Positions 29,529 through 39,726 of a DNA stretch of 64,000 nucleotides are shown here, piece by piece. A program made the translations under genes and the position numbers. The notes under the pieces are model-generated. The model had not been told where the DNA came from. It did not search any database and saw nothing but the letters and a program-made list of their open reading frames with translations. The stretch is taken from positions 2,170,001-2,234,000 of the forward strand of contig CP063848.1 of assembly GCA_015277795.1 (NCBI GenBank), given 5' to 3'. The DNA is from Massilia sp. UMI-21. Lineage in GTDB: Bacteria > Pseudomonadota > Gammaproteobacteria > Burkholderiales > Burkholderiaceae_D. Numbering within the stretch: position 1 is the first letter of the stretch; every line of letters starts with the position of its first letter.

Positions 29529-32500
29529 ATGAAGAGGTTTGATCCAGCCGATGTCCGGCACTCGGGGAACGCGGGGAACGCGGGGAACTCGCGGAACCCG
29601 CAACGCCTGCGCGCCCTCGCGTTCGCGGCCGCCGCGGCCCTATGCGGCGCCAACGCCCAGGAGCTCGGCATCCCGCAGGGCTCGGGACAGCAGGCCGACG
29701 GCGCCGCGGCCCAGGCGGCGGCCCGGACCGGGCAGGTGGTCCTGATGCCCGCCCTGGGCGCGGGCGCCGCCGGGCGGCTCAGCGTGCTGGCCTCGCAGGA
29801 CGGCGCCAACTTCGTGTCGCTGGCCTCGGACACCTGGGCGCCGCCGGCGGGCACGCTGCGCGACCCGGCGCTGGCGCGCCATGCCGACGGCCGCCATGTG
29901 CTGGCCTACGTCACCGGCACGCCCGGCGCCATCGGCTTGGCACGCTCGTCCGACCTGCGCCGCTGGGACGCCCTGCCCGAACTGCGCGCCGGCAGCGGCA
30001 GCGTCCGCGCCCCCGGCTGGGTGCGCGCGCCCGACGGACGACTGCAGCTGGTCGTGACCCTGCCGGCCGCCGGTGGGCAGGGCGCCTACGTGCTCACGCC
30101 GGACGACCGGCTGGCCGGCTGGTCGGCGCCGGCGCCGATGCGCGGGCTCGATGCCGGCTATGCCGATACGGTGGCCGCGGCCGACGGCGACGGCTACGTC
30201 GCTGTGGCGCGCGAAGAACGCAGCGGGCGCCTGGTGCTGGCGCGCGCGGCGACCCTGGCCGGACCATGGCGGATCGCGCCGCCGTCGACCCTGGAGGGCA
30301 TCGGCAAGGGCATCGGCGAGGGCATGAGCCCGGCCGCACTGGTGCCGCTGGGCGCGACGCTGCGCCTGTACACCCGCAGCGAAGACGGCGCGCACGGGTG
30401 GTATGCGGACAGCCAGGACGGCGGACGCAGCTGGAGCGAAGCGCGCCGCGTGACCGGCACCGCCGCGATGGCCGCCGACTTCAGTGCAACGGCCGAACCG
30501 GCCCAGGCGGTGGAAGCCGCCACCGCGCCCAAGGAGTCTCCGAAGACGATCGCCTGGGACCAGTATTCGCTGAAAGTGGACGGCAAGCGCGTGGTGGTCT
30601 GGTCGGGCGAAATCCATCCGTTCCGCCTGCCGAATCCGTCCCTGTGGCGCGACGTGATCCAGAAGATGAAGGCGCTCGGCTTCAACGGCGTGGCCTTCTA
30701 TTTCGACTGGGGCTACCATTCGCCGGCGCCGGGCGTGTACGACTTCTCGGGCATCCGCAACGTCGAGCGCGCCCTGCAGATCGCCGAAGAAGAGGGCATG
30801 TACGTGATCGCCCGCACCGGCCCCTACATCAATTCCGAGCTGACCGGCGGCGGCTATCCGGGCTGGATGTTCCGCAGCCGCGCCGAAGCCCGCACCGACG
30901 ACCCGGTCTACCTGGCGGCGGTCGACGAATGGATGACCCAGATTAACGCGATCATCGCGCGCCACCAGCTGACCAACGGCGGCGGCAACGTGATCGCCTA
31001 CCAGCTCGAGAACGAGCTGGGCAAGGTCGAGCCCAAGCATGTGCGCCAGATGGAGCACCTGGCGCGCAAGGCCCGCAGCGATGGCATCACCGTGCCTTTC
31101 TTCCACAATGCCGCCGGCCGCCTGCCCGACTGGACGCCGAAAGGATCGAGCGCGCCCTGGGCCAATCCGGGACCGACCGATCTGTACGCTTTCGACGGCT
31201 ACCCCGGCGGCAGTTGCGACGTGTTCGCCAACCCGGCGGGCGCCAACAAGGCGCCGGACTGGGGCATCTATGCAAGCGGCGCCGGCAAGGTCGGCGCCCT
31301 GTCCTCGCCCGGCACGCCCGGCTTCGCGGCGGAACTGGGCGGCGGCTGGTTCGACTACTGGGGCTCCAACGGCACCTATGCCTGCACCGCCGAACGCCAG
31401 GGCAAGGGCTACCAGCGGGTGTTCTACGGCACCAACCTGATCAACCGCATCACGATCCACAACATCTACATGACCTTTGGCGGCACTTCCTGGGGCTGGC
31501 TCGGCGGCCCGGTGGTGTACACCTCCTACGACTACGGCGCGCCGATCTCGGAAGACCGGGGGCTGCGTCCGAAAGCCCTGGCGCTCAAGCAGCAGGGCAT
31601 GTTCGTGCAGGCCGCGGAGCAGGTGCTGGCCGAGATGGACAAGGGGCCCGCACTGGCGCCTGCCGGCGGCAAGCTCAAGGTCTACCACAACATCAACCGG
31701 CGCCTGGGCTCGCACCTGGTCTTCGCCGCCCACAATCCGCCCGACGGCAAGGGCGAGGAGCGCTTCAGCGTGGCGCTCAGCACCCGCGACGGCGACTACA
31801 CGATCGCCTCGACCCTGCGCGGCCAGGATGCGCGCATGCTGCTCGCCGCCTACGACATGGAGCGCCAGCACCTGGTGTATTCGACCTCGGAGCTGCAGAC
31901 CCATTTCCGCAACGGCGAGCGCGATATCGTCCTGCTGCATGGACGCGACGGCATCGCGGGCGAAACCGTGCTGCGCTACGCCGGCGCGCCGACCGTGGAA
32001 GTGCTGGCCGGGCAGGTGCGCTCGCGCTGGGATGCCGCGCGCGGCGACCTGGTGCTGAACTACGTGCACGACGGCCTGGCGCGGGTGCGCATCTCGGGCG
32101 GCGGCCGCGCGCCGATGCTGCTCCTGCTGGCCGACGAAGCGAGCAGCCTGCGCTTCTGGACCCAGGAGACCGGCGCCGGCCGCGCGCTGCAGCTCACGCC
32201 TGCGCTGGTGCGCTCGGCCACGCTCAGCCAAGGCAAACTGGCCCTGCGCGGCGACGCCGCGCACGACAGCGCCATCGAGATCTGGGGGCCGGCCTTCGAG
32301 ACGGCCAGCTTCAACGGCCAGCAGCTGGCCTTGACGCGCCAGCCGGACGGCAGCGTGCGCGCCGGCGCCGGCGCCATCGAGGGACCGGAAGCGGTCAAGC
32401 TGCCCGAGCTGGCACGCCTGGCCTGGACCCGCCGCACCGGCAGCCTCGAATCCGCGCCCGGCTTCGACGACAGCGCCTGGGTACAGGCCGACCGCCGTCC

Positions 32501-33419
32501 GTCGGCGGCCCAGACCTGGACCATGCCGGAACGCGGCCAGCCGACCCTGGCGATGAGCGACTACGGCTTCCACCACGGCGACGTGTGGTACCGCGGCCGC
32601 TTCAGCGCGAACGATCCGAAAGCCAACCAGCTCGAGCTGTTCTACGGCGCCGGCGGCGCAGGCCTGATCCAGGTCTGGATCGACGGGCGCTACGTCGGCC
32701 AGCACGAGCTTGATACCGGGCGCTCGTTCCCGGAGACCACCGACAGCATCAAGCTCTCGCTCGGCGCGCTGGCTCCGGGCGAGCACGTGATCGCGGTCAT
32801 GGTGCGCAACAACTCCCATAACTGGAACCTGATGGCCGACGACTACCACCGCGAAGCGCGCGGCCTGATCTCGGCCTCGCTCACCAGGCGCGGCGGCCAG
32901 CGCTTCGCGGTGCCGATCGCCTGGCGCATCCAGGGCCGACAGGGCGGGGAAGACCTGGTCGACCGCCTGCGCGGCCCGATGAACAACGGCGGCCTGTATG
33001 GCGAGCGCCGGGGATGGCACCTGCCCGGGGCGGCGCCGCAGGGCTGGAAAGCGGCGCGCACCACCGATGCGCCGCCGGCGGCCGGCACCTACTGGCTGCG
33101 CACCAGCTTCAGGCTGGACTTGCCGCGCGGGCATGACGTCCAGCTGGGGCTGGCCTTCGGCGATACGGGCAAGCCGCGATCGGAGCGCGAGAACCGCGCG
33201 CTGATCTTCGTGAACGGCTGGAACATGGGACAGTTCATCGCCCACATCGGCCCGCAGCGGACCTTCGTGATCCCGCCCGGCATCCTGAACCCGAACGGCG
33301 AGAACACGCTGGCGCTGGCGGTGACCACCGACGGGCGGGCGGAAAACGCGCTGGAACCGGTGGAGCTGGTGACGCTGCGCGCGGTGCGCGGCGGCGTCGA
33401 CCTGGAGCTCATGCAGTAG
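29529..33419 (+). CDS. GH35 beta-galactosidase with an N-terminal propeller-like domain
   Basis: A 1296-residue exported enzyme; ATG follows GAAGGAG. Residues 1-26 contain SGNAGNAGNSRN encoded by 9-bp repeats and precede the signal core (RLRALAFAAAAALCGANA). Residues about 68-315 look like a GH43/GH32-type five-blade region, with an LRDPALARHADG motif, GLARSSDLRRWDAL, GYADTVAAADGDGY and DSQDGGRSWSEA. The GH35 barrel starts near 340 (WSGEIHPFRLP), with acid/base Glu496 in QLENE and nucleophile Glu602 in FAAELGGGW. C-terminal jelly-roll domains follow (for example VWYRGRF and FVNGWNMGQFIAHIGPQ). GH35 enzymes release terminal beta-galactose from galactan or arabinogalactan. About 330 residues ahead of the barrel are not part of GH35. 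Confidence 0.92.
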   Translation: MKRFDPADVRHSGNAGNAGNSRNPQRLRALAFAAAAALCGANAQELGIPQGSGQQADGAAAQAAARTGQVVLMPALGAGAAGRLSVLASQDGANFVSLASDTWAPPAGTLRDPALARHADGRHVLAYVTGTPGAIGLARSSDLRRWDALPELRAGSGSVRAPGWVRAPDGRLQLVVTLPAAGGQGAYVLTPDDRLAGWSAPAPMRGLDAGYADTVAAADGDGYVAVAREERSGRLVLARAATLAGPWRIAPPSTLEGIGKGIGEGMSPAALVPLGATLRLYTRSEDGAHGWYADSQDGGRSWSEARRVTGTAAMAADFSATAEPAQAVEAATAPKESPKTIAWDQYSLKVDGKRVVVWSGEIHPFRLPNPSLWRDVIQKMKALGFNGVAFYFDWGYHSPAPGVYDFSGIRNVERALQIAEEEGMYVIARTGPYINSELTGGGYPGWMFRSRAEARTDDPVYLAAVDEWMTQINAIIARHQLTNGGGNVIAYQLENELGKVEPKHVRQMEHLARKARSDGITVPFFHNAAGRLPDWTPKGSSAPWANPGPTDLYAFDGYPGGSCDVFANPAGANKAPDWGIYASGAGKVGALSSPGTPGFAAELGGGWFDYWGSNGTYACTAERQGKGYQRVFYGTNLINRITIHNIYMTFGGTSWGWLGGPVVYTSYDYGAPISEDRGLRPKALALKQQGMFVQAAEQVLAEMDKGPALAPAGGKLKVYHNINRRLGSHLVFAAHNPPDGKGEERFSVALSTRDGDYTIASTLRGQDARMLLAAYDMERQHLVYSTSELQTHFRNGERDIVLLHGRDGIAGETVLRYAGAPTVEVLAGQVRSRWDAARGDLVLNYVHDGLARVRISGGGRAPMLLLLADEASSLRFWTQETGAGRALQLTPALVRSATLSQGKLALRGDAAHDSAIEIWGPAFETASFNGQQLALTRQPDGSVRAGAGAIEGPEAVKLPELARLAWTRRTGSLESAPGFDDSAWVQADRRPSAAQTWTMPERGQPTLAMSDYGFHHGDVWYRGRFSANDPKANQLELFYGAGGAGLIQVWIDGRYVGQHELDTGRSFPETTDSIKLSLGALAPGEHVIAVMVRNNSHNWNLMADDYHREARGLISASLTRRGGQRFAVPIAWRIQGRQGGEDLVDRLRGPMNNGGLYGERRGWHLPGAAPQGWKAARTTDAPPAAGTYWLRTSFRLDLPRGHDVQLGLAFGDTGKPRSERENRALIFVNGWNMGQFIAHIGPQRTFVIPPGILNPNGENTLALAVTTDGRAENALEPVELVTLRAVRGGVDLELMQ
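29563..29598 (+). repeat. Four tandem 9-bp repeats inside the GH35 gene start
   Basis: CGGGGAACG, CGGGGAACG, CGGGGAACT, CGCGGAACC, in frame with the gene and encoding an (A/S)-G/R-N triplet repeat before the signal peptide. Confidence 0.8.
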
Positions 33420-33500
33420 CCATGCAAAAGCAGGGGCCGGCGCCGCGCCGAAGGCTGGTAGACTCCTGCGCTTCACAACACGGACATGGCAGGGTCGGAC

Positions 33501-33863
33501 ATGAAGCAGCGTGCAGAAGGTGGTCTGGTCTATTCAACGGAAGGCGGACGCATGTGCCCCGCGTGCCGCCAGCCCCTGGCGCAATGCGCCTGCAAGGCCA
33601 AGGCCAGGACCGTCCCCGAGGGCGATGGCGTGGCCCGGGTGTCGCGCCAGACCAAGGGCCGCGGCGGCAAGAGCGTCACCCTGGTCAAGGGCCTGGCGCT
33701 CGATCCGGACGCGCTGGCTTTGCTGGGCAAGCAGTTGCGCAGCGCCTGCGGTTCGGGCGGTACCGTCAAGGATGGCGTGATCGAAGTGCAGGGCGAGCAC
33801 TGCGATAAGCTGCTCGCCGAGCTGGACAAGCTCGGCCACCGGGCCAAACGCGCCGGTGGCTGA
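33501..33863 (+). CDS. yciH: SUI1/YciH-type translation initiation factor-like protein
   Basis: 120 residues homologous to E. coli YciH and eukaryotic eIF1 (SUI1): LVYSTEGGRMCP, GDGVARVSRQTKGRGGKSVTLVKGLALD, SACGSGGTVKDGVIEVQGEHCDKLLAELDKLGH and the terminal AGG. SUI1-fold proteins bind the small ribosomal subunit and affect start-site fidelity; the role of bacterial YciH is not essential. A Cys-rich insert (CPACRQPLAQCAC) near residues 20-32 could bind zinc. ATG 33501 matches the start of homologs (MKQRAEGGLVYS); ATG 33486 in the same frame is possible. This housekeeping gene interrupts the catabolic region. Confidence 0.9.
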   Translation: MKQRAEGGLVYSTEGGRMCPACRQPLAQCACKAKARTVPEGDGVARVSRQTKGRGGKSVTLVKGLALDPDALALLGKQLRSACGSGGTVKDGVIEVQGEHCDKLLAELDKLGHRAKRAGG

Positions 33864-33881
33864 GCAGGCGCCGTCGCCGGT

Positions 33882-34313
33882 TCAGCGTTGGGCGACGCGC
33901 GACGAGATCACGATGCGCTGGGCCAGCTGTTTGTCCGGCACGTAGCTCATCGTCATGTCGTCGCCGGTCTGGCCGCGGTGGAAGTCCATGGTCACGTTAC
34001 CGTCGCCGGAGACGAACCGGTAGGGCGCGACCGGCATCAGCCGCAGCGGCGGCTGGTCGTCGATGATCGCGTCGATATGGCGGGCCGAGGTGAGTACGCG
34101 CAGGTACCAGCCGTTCGACATCTCATAGGCACCGGAGATCTTCTCCGCTTGATGCTGCCTGATCCGCTGGGGCTTGGCCATAGCCGTCACCTGCACCGAG
34201 GTGAGCGGCGCCGTGTCGGCCGGCGGGTAGGGCATGTTCTGGGCCCCGGCGCCGGCGGCGAGCAGCAGGGCGGCGGGAGCAAGGAAGAGATTCAGGACAA
34301 AATGGGGACGCAT
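33882..34313 (-). CDS. Small secreted hypothetical protein
   Basis: 143 residues with a clear signal peptide (MRPHFVLNLFLAPAALLLAAGAGA), so mature in the periplasm. I do not recognise the family. The mature part has few charged clusters and alternating hydrophobics consistent with a small beta protein (SGAYEMSNGWYLRVL, APYRFVSGDGNVTMDFHRG). The gene is convergent with the SUI1 gene (18-bp gap) and has no functional link to rhaK downstream. The 292 bases between it and rhaK contain only a hairpin. Confidence 0.7.
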   Translation of the reverse strand: MRPHFVLNLFLAPAALLLAAGAGAQNMPYPPADTAPLTSVQVTAMAKPQRIRQHQAEKISGAYEMSNGWYLRVLTSARHIDAIIDDQPPLRLMPVAPYRFVSGDGNVTMDFHRGQTGDDMTMSYVPDKQLAQRIVISSRVAQR

Positions 34314-34565
34314 GATCGTTCCTTCACGAAGCGACGAAAGGCCTTCGGAACTGGCGTCGCGCCGGGGCGCGGTGTCGACCGTCGGGATGCCGCGATGCGG
34401 GCTGCATCGCGCTGGATTCAGTCTAGGGCGGCCTCGGCTTCATGCAAGGGGCGCGCCGCACGCATCACGAAACAATCTCAATGTGGGCAAAGGCAGAACG
34501 GCGCGAAATGATTCGATTTCCGGCCGATGCCCGATCTTTTTGTATCAGGTTCTGCGGCTGCTTGC

Positions 34566-34587
34566 CGCTCCCATGCGCGCGGGAGCG
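34566..34587 (-). terminator. Hairpin downstream of rhaK
   Basis: CGCTCCC and GGGAGCG with an 8-nt loop, 18 nt past the rhaK stop on the minus strand. There is no T tract, so termination is uncertain. Confidence 0.35.
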
Positions 34588-34605
34588 CAGGTGCAGGCAC
34601 GGCCA

Positions 34606-36015
34606 TCACGGCGCTGCAGCGGCAGCCGCCGGAGCGTCCGCCTGGCCCAGCGCTGCGCGCCATTTGGCGCGATAGGCGTCCAGGCCGGCAAGGGCGCGCG
34701 GCGGCTTGGGCACGCCCTGGCCCGGCGGCGTGGCGTCGCGATAGCGCAGCAGCCAGGCGCCGCAGGTGGTGCCGCTGGCGTCGTCCGAATAGCTCAGCGC
34801 CTGCTGCGGACGCAGGCCGGCCAGCAGGGGGCCGAACCAGGGATTGGCGGTGAAGCTGCCCTCGACCGTGATCGGGCCGCGCGCGCCGAGGGCGTCGAGG
34901 CAGTAGTCGGTCATCAACACGCAGTACAGGGTGGCGAGCGCGAAGCGTTCGCCGGCGTCGAGCGGCGCCCGTCCTTCGATGCGCCCGGCGTGGCCGGCGA
35001 AGGGGCCGCCGCTGTCGGCGAAGCAGGGAATGGCCATGCTGCCGCGCGCCACCATCTGCGCGAGCTGCTGGTAGGAGCAGGTAGCCGGCTGGTCGCCCGC
35101 CAGGGCCGCGAATTCGCGGCCGCCCATGAAGCGCATGCAGGCCACCGGCTGCCCCAGCGCATTGGTATTGGCCAGCATGTCGGCCTGTTCGCGCAGGCCT
35201 CCCAGGCTGGTGCCGAAGGCGGCGGCGATCACCCAGGTGCCGGTCGACAGCACCGTGCGCGCAGTGACGGCGCCGTCGCCGCCCAGGTAGCGCACCAGCG
35301 AGGCATTGCTGTCGTGGATGCCGCACAGGACCTGGCAATCCGGCGCCAGCCCGGTGGCTTCCACGACCTCGGCGCGCAGGGCGCCCAGCGTGGCCGACGG
35401 CGGGCGGATGGGCGGGAGTTTGTCCGCCCAGCCCATGCGGCCCACCAGGGCCGAATACGCCTGGCGCAGCGGGTCCCACATGTCGGTGTGGCAGCCGAGC
35501 GAGGTGGCCTCGCCGGCGGCCACGCCGCACAGGCGCCAGGCCCAGTACTGCGGGTACATCAGGATATGGCGCGCGCGCGCGAATTGTTCGGGGTGGCGCC
35601 CCTGCAGCCAGGCCAGCTGGCGGCCGAGGTTCAGGCCGGCCGGAAGCTGCGGCGAACAGGTCTGCGCATACGGCGGGCGCAGGCTGGCGTAGTCCAGGCC
35701 CGGCAGCGGCGCCTCGTAGTCTAGCACCGGCAGCACCAGGCCGGTCTCGTCGACCAGGGCGGCGGTGGCGCCGTGGGTCACCGGGACGATCGCCGAGACC
35801 TGCGCCCGTTTGGCGAACGCGCGGCAGGTGGCCAGCATCCAGGTCCAGATGCCCTCGGTGTCGTGGTGCGGGTAGGGGCCATCGGGCAGGATGGCGTTCG
35901 GGCGGCGTTCTTCCGCGATCAGGCGGCCGCCGGCGTCGACCAGCGCCAGCTTGACGTTGGTCTTGCCGATGTCGAGAACGATCAGGGCGTCGCCCGCGCT
36001 TGCTCCGATGTGCAT
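34606..36015 (-). CDS. rhaK: FGGY-family rhamnulose/rhamnose kinase
   Basis: A 469-residue FGGY sugar kinase. The phosphate-binding segment VLDIGKTNVKLALVD is at the N-terminus, followed by VTHGATAAL, NLGRQLAWLQ, CGIHDSNASL and VLSTGTWVIAA, with VEGSFTANPWF in the C-terminal ATPase domain. It ends the run rhaR-S-T-P-Q-K, the order known from Rhizobium, where RhaK phosphorylates the sugar and is also needed for ABC transport. With an L-rhamnose isomerase in the divergent operon, the likely substrate is L-rhamnulose. The start ATG at 36015 lies 10 nt after the rhaQ stop. The terminal AAAAAAP tail is unusual but trivial. Confidence 0.87.
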   Translation of the reverse strand: MHIGASAGDALIVLDIGKTNVKLALVDAGGRLIAEERRPNAILPDGPYPHHDTEGIWTWMLATCRAFAKRAQVSAIVPVTHGATAALVDETGLVLPVLDYEAPLPGLDYASLRPPYAQTCSPQLPAGLNLGRQLAWLQGRHPEQFARARHILMYPQYWAWRLCGVAAGEATSLGCHTDMWDPLRQAYSALVGRMGWADKLPPIRPPSATLGALRAEVVEATGLAPDCQVLCGIHDSNASLVRYLGGDGAVTARTVLSTGTWVIAAAFGTSLGGLREQADMLANTNALGQPVACMRFMGGREFAALAGDQPATCSYQQLAQMVARGSMAIPCFADSGGPFAGHAGRIEGRAPLDAGERFALATLYCVLMTDYCLDALGARGPITVEGSFTANPWFGPLLAGLRPQQALSYSDDASGTTCGAWLLRYRDATPPGQGVPKPPRALAGLDAYRAKWRAALGQADAPAAAAAAP

Positions 36016-36025
36016 GCTGTTCCTG

Positions 36026-37078
36026 TCAGTGGCGGGTCGGTATGCCGCGCATCAGGCGCGACACGGCGATGGTGGCGAGCAGCAGCACGCCGACCACGAT
36101 GGTCATGTAGATGCCGGGCACGTTGGCCAGCGCCAGGCCGTAGGTCACGGCGCCCATGGTCAGCACCGCCAGCAGCACGCCGCCGATGGTGCCGGCGCCG
36201 CCGGCGATGCTCACGCCGCCCAGGATCACCATGGTGATGATCTCGAGTTCCCAGCCGGTGGCGATGTTCGGACGGGTGCTGCCGATGCGCCCGGTGAGCA
36301 GGAAGGCCGCCAGGCCGGCCATCGCGCCGGTAAGCATGAACAGGCCCAGGCGGTAGCGGTCGACCGCGATGCCGGAGAAGCGCGCGGCATCCGGGTTGTT
36401 GCCGATCGCGTACAGGCGGCGCCCTGGCGAGGTCCAGTGCAGCACCAGCGCGAACAGCAGCGCGAAACCGAGCAGGATCACGAAGCTGCGCGGCACCATG
36501 CCGAAGAACACGCCCTGGCCCCAGGCCGTCATGGCTTCCGGATAGCTGGTGAATGCCTTGTCGCCCAGCACCACGCTGGCCAGGCCCCGGTACAGCGAGA
36601 CGCTGCCGATGGTGACCACGATCGAGGGCAGCATGAAGCGGGTGACCAGGAAGCCGTTCAGCCAGCCGCAGGCCAGGCCGGTGCCCAGCGCCACCAGCAG
36701 CAAGGCCTCGGCGGGGGCGCCGGCCTGCTGGGCCAGGCCCATCGCCACCGAGCACAGGGCCAGGGTGCCGGCCACCGAGATGTCGATCTCGCGGCAGATG
36801 ATGAGCAGGGCCATCGGCAGCGCGATCAGGGCCTTCTCGCTGAAGTTGGCGGTGGCGTCCAGCAGGTTGTAGGGGTCGAGGAAGTGCGGCAAGGTGACGC
36901 CGCCGGTGACGAACACCGCCAGCAGCAGCAGCGCCAGCAGGCTTTCCCAGCGCCCGGCAAGATGGCGCAGGGCCGGTTTCTCGCGGTCCAGGATGGTGTA
37001 GCGCGAGCCGGCCTTGGCCTCGACGTCGGCATCGACGCCGGCGCCGGCCTCGGTCTGTGCAATGGTGCTGGCGTTCAC
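36026..37078 (-). CDS. rhaQ: Rhamnose ABC transporter permease
   Basis: A 350-residue BPD_transp_2-type inner-membrane permease of the ribose/xylose class with about nine hydrophobic segments. A hydrophilic N-terminus of about 40 residues precedes the first helix (SLLALLLLAVFVTGGV). The family loops REIDISVAGTLALCSV, GWLNGFLVTRFMLPSIVVTIGSVSLYRGL and the late AIGNNPDAARFSGI and VILGGVSIAGGAGTIGG are clear. The start overlaps the previous permease stop by ATGA, which indicates translational coupling. It forms a heterodimer with the adjacent permease and is powered by RhaT. Confidence 0.9.
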   Translation of the reverse strand: MNASTIAQTEAGAGVDADVEAKAGSRYTILDREKPALRHLAGRWESLLALLLLAVFVTGGVTLPHFLDPYNLLDATANFSEKALIALPMALLIICREIDISVAGTLALCSVAMGLAQQAGAPAEALLLVALGTGLACGWLNGFLVTRFMLPSIVVTIGSVSLYRGLASVVLGDKAFTSYPEAMTAWGQGVFFGMVPRSFVILLGFALLFALVLHWTSPGRRLYAIGNNPDAARFSGIAVDRYRLGLFMLTGAMAGLAAFLLTGRIGSTRPNIATGWELEIITMVILGGVSIAGGAGTIGGVLLAVLTMGAVTYGLALANVPGIYMTIVVGVLLLATIAVSRLMRGIPTRH

Positions 37079-38069
37079 GCGGCGCTCCTCAGGTTGTCAA
37101 GCTTGTGCAGCGGCAGGATCTGGCGGCTGCGGTTGCGGTTGCCGCGCGCATTGAGCAGGACGGCGACCAGGATCACGGCGCCGGTCAGGGCGCTTTGCCA
37201 GAACGGCGAGACCTGCAGCACCGGCAGCGCATTGCCGATCACCGACAGGAACAGCGCGCCCAGCATGGCGCCGGCCACGCTGCCGACGCCGCCGGCGATG
37301 CTGACGCCGCCGATCACGCAGGCAGCGATCACGGTGAATTCGAAGCCGTAGGCGATCTCGGTGTAGGCCACGGCGTAGCGCGCCACCCACAGGTAGCCGC
37401 ACAGGCCGGCGACCATGCCCGACAGGCCATAGGTCCAGAACAGGCGCTTGGCGGTCGGGATGCCGATGTAGGCGGCGCAATGTGGCGCATTGCCGATCGC
37501 GTACAGGTCGCGCCCGAAGCGGGTGTGGCGGGCGATGAAGGCCATCGCCAGCACGGCGCCCAGCGCGATCCACACCAGGTGCGGCAGGCCGAGCAGGCGG
37601 GTGAGCGGGAAGGCCACGAAACCGGCCGGCATCTGGTGCGCCGAGACCCAGGCGCCGCCCGACAGCACGAACACCAGGCCGCGGTAGACGCTCATGGTGC
37701 CGAGCGTGACCACGATCGGCGGCAGTTGCAGATAGCCGATCAGCCAGCCGTTGAGCAGGCCCGCGGCCAGGCCGGTGAGGGTGGCCGCCAGCATCACGAA
37801 CACCAGCGGCAGCGCCGGGTTGGCGGCGGCCAGCATGGCCGCGACCATGCCCGACAGGGCCAGCGTGGACGCCACCGACAGGTCGATGCCGCGCGTGACG
37901 ATCACCAGCATCTGGGTCAGCGCCAGCATCACCAGCAGGGTACTGTCGGTGAGCAGGTTGGCCAGCGAACCGGCGCTCAGGAAGACCGGCGCGCGCAGGC
38001 CGACCAGCAGCACCAGCGCCACCACCATCAGGGCGAGCAGGGGCTCGCGTTGCTTGAGTACGTTCATTT

Positions 38070-38073
<4 letters not shown>
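37075..38073 (-). CDS. rhaP: Rhamnose ABC transporter permease
   Basis: A 332-residue permease of the same class as its neighbour, with a short N-terminus and the conserved TRGIDLSVASTLALSGM, GLLNGWLIGYLQLPPIVVTLG, AIGNAPHCAAYIGI and CVIGGVSIAGGVGSVAG blocks. ATG 38073 is chosen because it overlaps the ATPase stop as ATGA; the reading frame continues upstream but is non-coding there. Overlaps on both sides put rhaT, rhaP and rhaQ in one coupled unit. Confidence 0.9.
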
Positions 38074-39653
<1,580 letters not shown>

Positions 39654-39726
39654 ACGGGTGTCGCTAAAAGTGAGGGGCGCCGCGCGCCAGGGCATCGCGC
39701 GCGGCGGTCGAACCGGGCCGGGTGGC

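Noticed and set aside
29640..33476. Minus-strand open frame of 1278 codons opposite GH35
   Set aside because: It mirrors codon positions of the GH35 gene and has no domain; both GH35 catalytic motifs lie on the plus strand.
34606..36015. Calling the FGGY kinase a xylulokinase or glycerol kinase
   Set aside because: Operon position after rhamnose ABC genes and divergence from rhaD-rhaI favour rhamnulose; motif differences do not support the alternatives.
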